Shown here piece by piece: positions 63,112 to 64,000 of a stretch of DNA of 64,000 nucleotides. The position numbers and the translations under genes are program-made. The stretch's first letter is position 1. Each line of letters opens with the position of its first letter. Source of the DNA: JADFJB01 sp964464595 (lineage in GTDB: Bacteria; Zhuqueibacterota; JdFR-76; DREG01); the NCBI GenBank assembly GCA_964464595.1, contig CAYXGW010000006.1, positions 59,748 to 123,747 of the forward strand, given 5' to 3'. The notes beneath the pieces were generated by a model. The model saw only the letters and a program-made list of their open reading frames with translations, had not been told where the DNA came from and did not search any database.

Positions 63112-64000
63112 CTATTTGCCTAGATTCAGTTCAAGAGTTTGATCTGAACAACAGCCGCCATATTGAATAAAAACATGTTGATCATTGAGGTAAACCAATG
63201 CATCATGTTCGATTATATCATGCACATAAAAATTAATCTTTGGAAAACTGTTGGAAGTAATATTCGTCCAGCTGTTTTCTGCATAATCAAAGATCCAGGT
63301 AATCATGTCGTTAGAACCATTGGCGTTGCCGAATAAAATAGATTTTTCATGGTGTTCACTGTAAACCAGGTTGCTATGGTCGTTATCAGGTGCGTTTGCA
63401 GTCATGAGTCTGGTCCAGTTTTCAGTGACGAGGTCAAATGCCCAGGTTTGAGAGTGGCTGTATAAAATCACCTTATTCACCGATCTATCATAGGTCATAT
63501 TAACATGATCTGAAACCGGCGGAATGTTTACGGGATTCAACTTTTTCCATACGTTTGTTTCACCATTGAATTCCCAGGTATCTGCAAATGAAGCGCCGCC
63601 ATCCGATCTCCTGCCGCCAAAAATAAGCACAACATCTCTGCCGGGAATGTAAACCATTCCATGCATCTGCCTTGCTTCAGGGGGAGTGGTTGTTGAAAAT
63701 TTGGTCCATCTGTTTTGGCTGTAATCATATTCCCAGAGGTCGTTATAAGCTCGGACAAAATCATTGCCGCCAAACAATAAAACTTTATGTCTTAAAGCAT
63801 CATACACCATGGTATGGCTGGTTCTCCATGGCGGTGATTGTGTAGGATTGAGGTTTGTCCAGGTGCTGGAATTGTAGTCGAACGCCCAGGTTTCTTTAAC
63901 ATCGTCAAAGTCCGGAAAGCCGGTTCTACCCCCATAAATAATAATTTTTTTATACAATGTGTCGTAAGCCATCGCATTCTCTGCATGCATTCTGGGGCTA
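63112..64000 (-). CDS. Kelch-repeat protein (partial, runs off the window)
   Basis: At least 292 residues in a galactose-oxidase/Kelch propeller. Blades with the GG pattern include KIIIYGGRTG, KVLLFGGNDF, VVLIFGGRRS and WEFNGETNVWKKLNP. The frame stays open to the window end, so the N-terminus and signal peptide are missing. It would be the first cassette seen here, with C4 about 95 bases downstream. Function is probably protein or glycan binding outside the cell. Confidence 0.8.
   Translation of the reverse strand, partial: SPRMHAENAMAYDTLYKKIIIYGGRTGFPDFDDVKETWAFDYNSSTWTNLNPTQSPPWRTSHTMVYDALRHKVLLFGGNDFVRAYNDLWEYDYSQNRWTKFSTTTPPEARQMHGMVYIPGRDVVLIFGGRRSDGGASFADTWEFNGETNVWKKLNPVNIPPVSDHVNMTYDRSVNKVILYSHSQTWAFDLVTENWTRLMTANAPDNDHSNLVYSEHHEKSILFGNANGSNDMITWIFDYAENSWTNITSNSFPKINFYVHDIIEHDALVYLNDQHVFIQYGGCCSDQTLELNLGK

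Noticed and set aside
52499..64000. Integron integrase inside the window
   Set aside because: No ORF shows tyrosine-recombinase motifs (R..HxxR..Y); absence is stated, not assumed, in the array call.

Overview
The window is about 64 kb of AT-rich bacterial chromosome. Gene content points to a Gram-negative member of the FCB superphylum (Calditrichota/KSB1/Marinimicrobia-like rather than classical Bacteroidetes). The signs are a YbeY with Asp in place of the third metal ligand, a PorV/PorQ-like outer-membrane protein, an M1 peptidase joined to an outer-membrane barrel, a GWxTD-type remnant, DUF4388 response regulators and many lipoproteins. No rRNA is present, so this placement is an inference.

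From 0 to 29 kb the gene set is housekeeping and almost all on the plus strand: serS, a PHP phosphoesterase, an SLC13 transporter with cysC (sulfate uptake and activation), an NhaC antiporter, a lipoprotein/LysM envelope pair, then phoH-7TM/HD-ybeY-corC, a PTS IIA protein, hisS with a SpoU methyltransferase, a CPBP protease, a SpoIID-like protein and two DUF4388 response regulators. tRNA-Leu(UAG) follows, and then the protein quality-control block tig-clpP-clpX-lon-engB with a class V aminotransferase. ClpP has Asn at the catalytic Asp position.

From 29 to 51 kb the region is mixed and partly decaying. It holds a broken SIMPL-domain gene, a tRNA 3' fragment beside a DDE transposase relic, a TPR lipoprotein/DUF4292/glycosyltransferase operon, a frameshifted YceI-TPR gene, a multiply broken PQQ beta-propeller gene, the M1-peptidase/Omp85-like fusion, a PorV-like protein, a YCF48-type lipoprotein, the kynurenine genes kynA and kynU, a GWxTD remnant and comEC.

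From 51 to 64 kb lies an accessory region. Most large ORFs are on the minus strand, unrelated to one another, and separated by a repeat of about 55 bp that I recognise five times. The ends of the repeat are imperfectly complementary, keep AAC...GTT, covary, and carry unpaired bases on one arm. This resembles integron attC sites, so I propose an integron cassette array (CALIN-like, because no integrase lies in the window). Its genes look like sensing or defence genes: a HEPN-like protein, a Cys/His protein, two paralogous membrane-anchored proteins (one with a PEGA domain), a PLD-like membrane protein, an RDD protein and a Kelch protein. Inside the region, 54.9-56.5 kb is a nearly gene-free segment dense in inverted repeats, with roughly 60-nt terminal inverted repeats, a strong minus-strand terminator and a divergent promoter pair. 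That segment and the attC-like array are the most unusual parts of the window.
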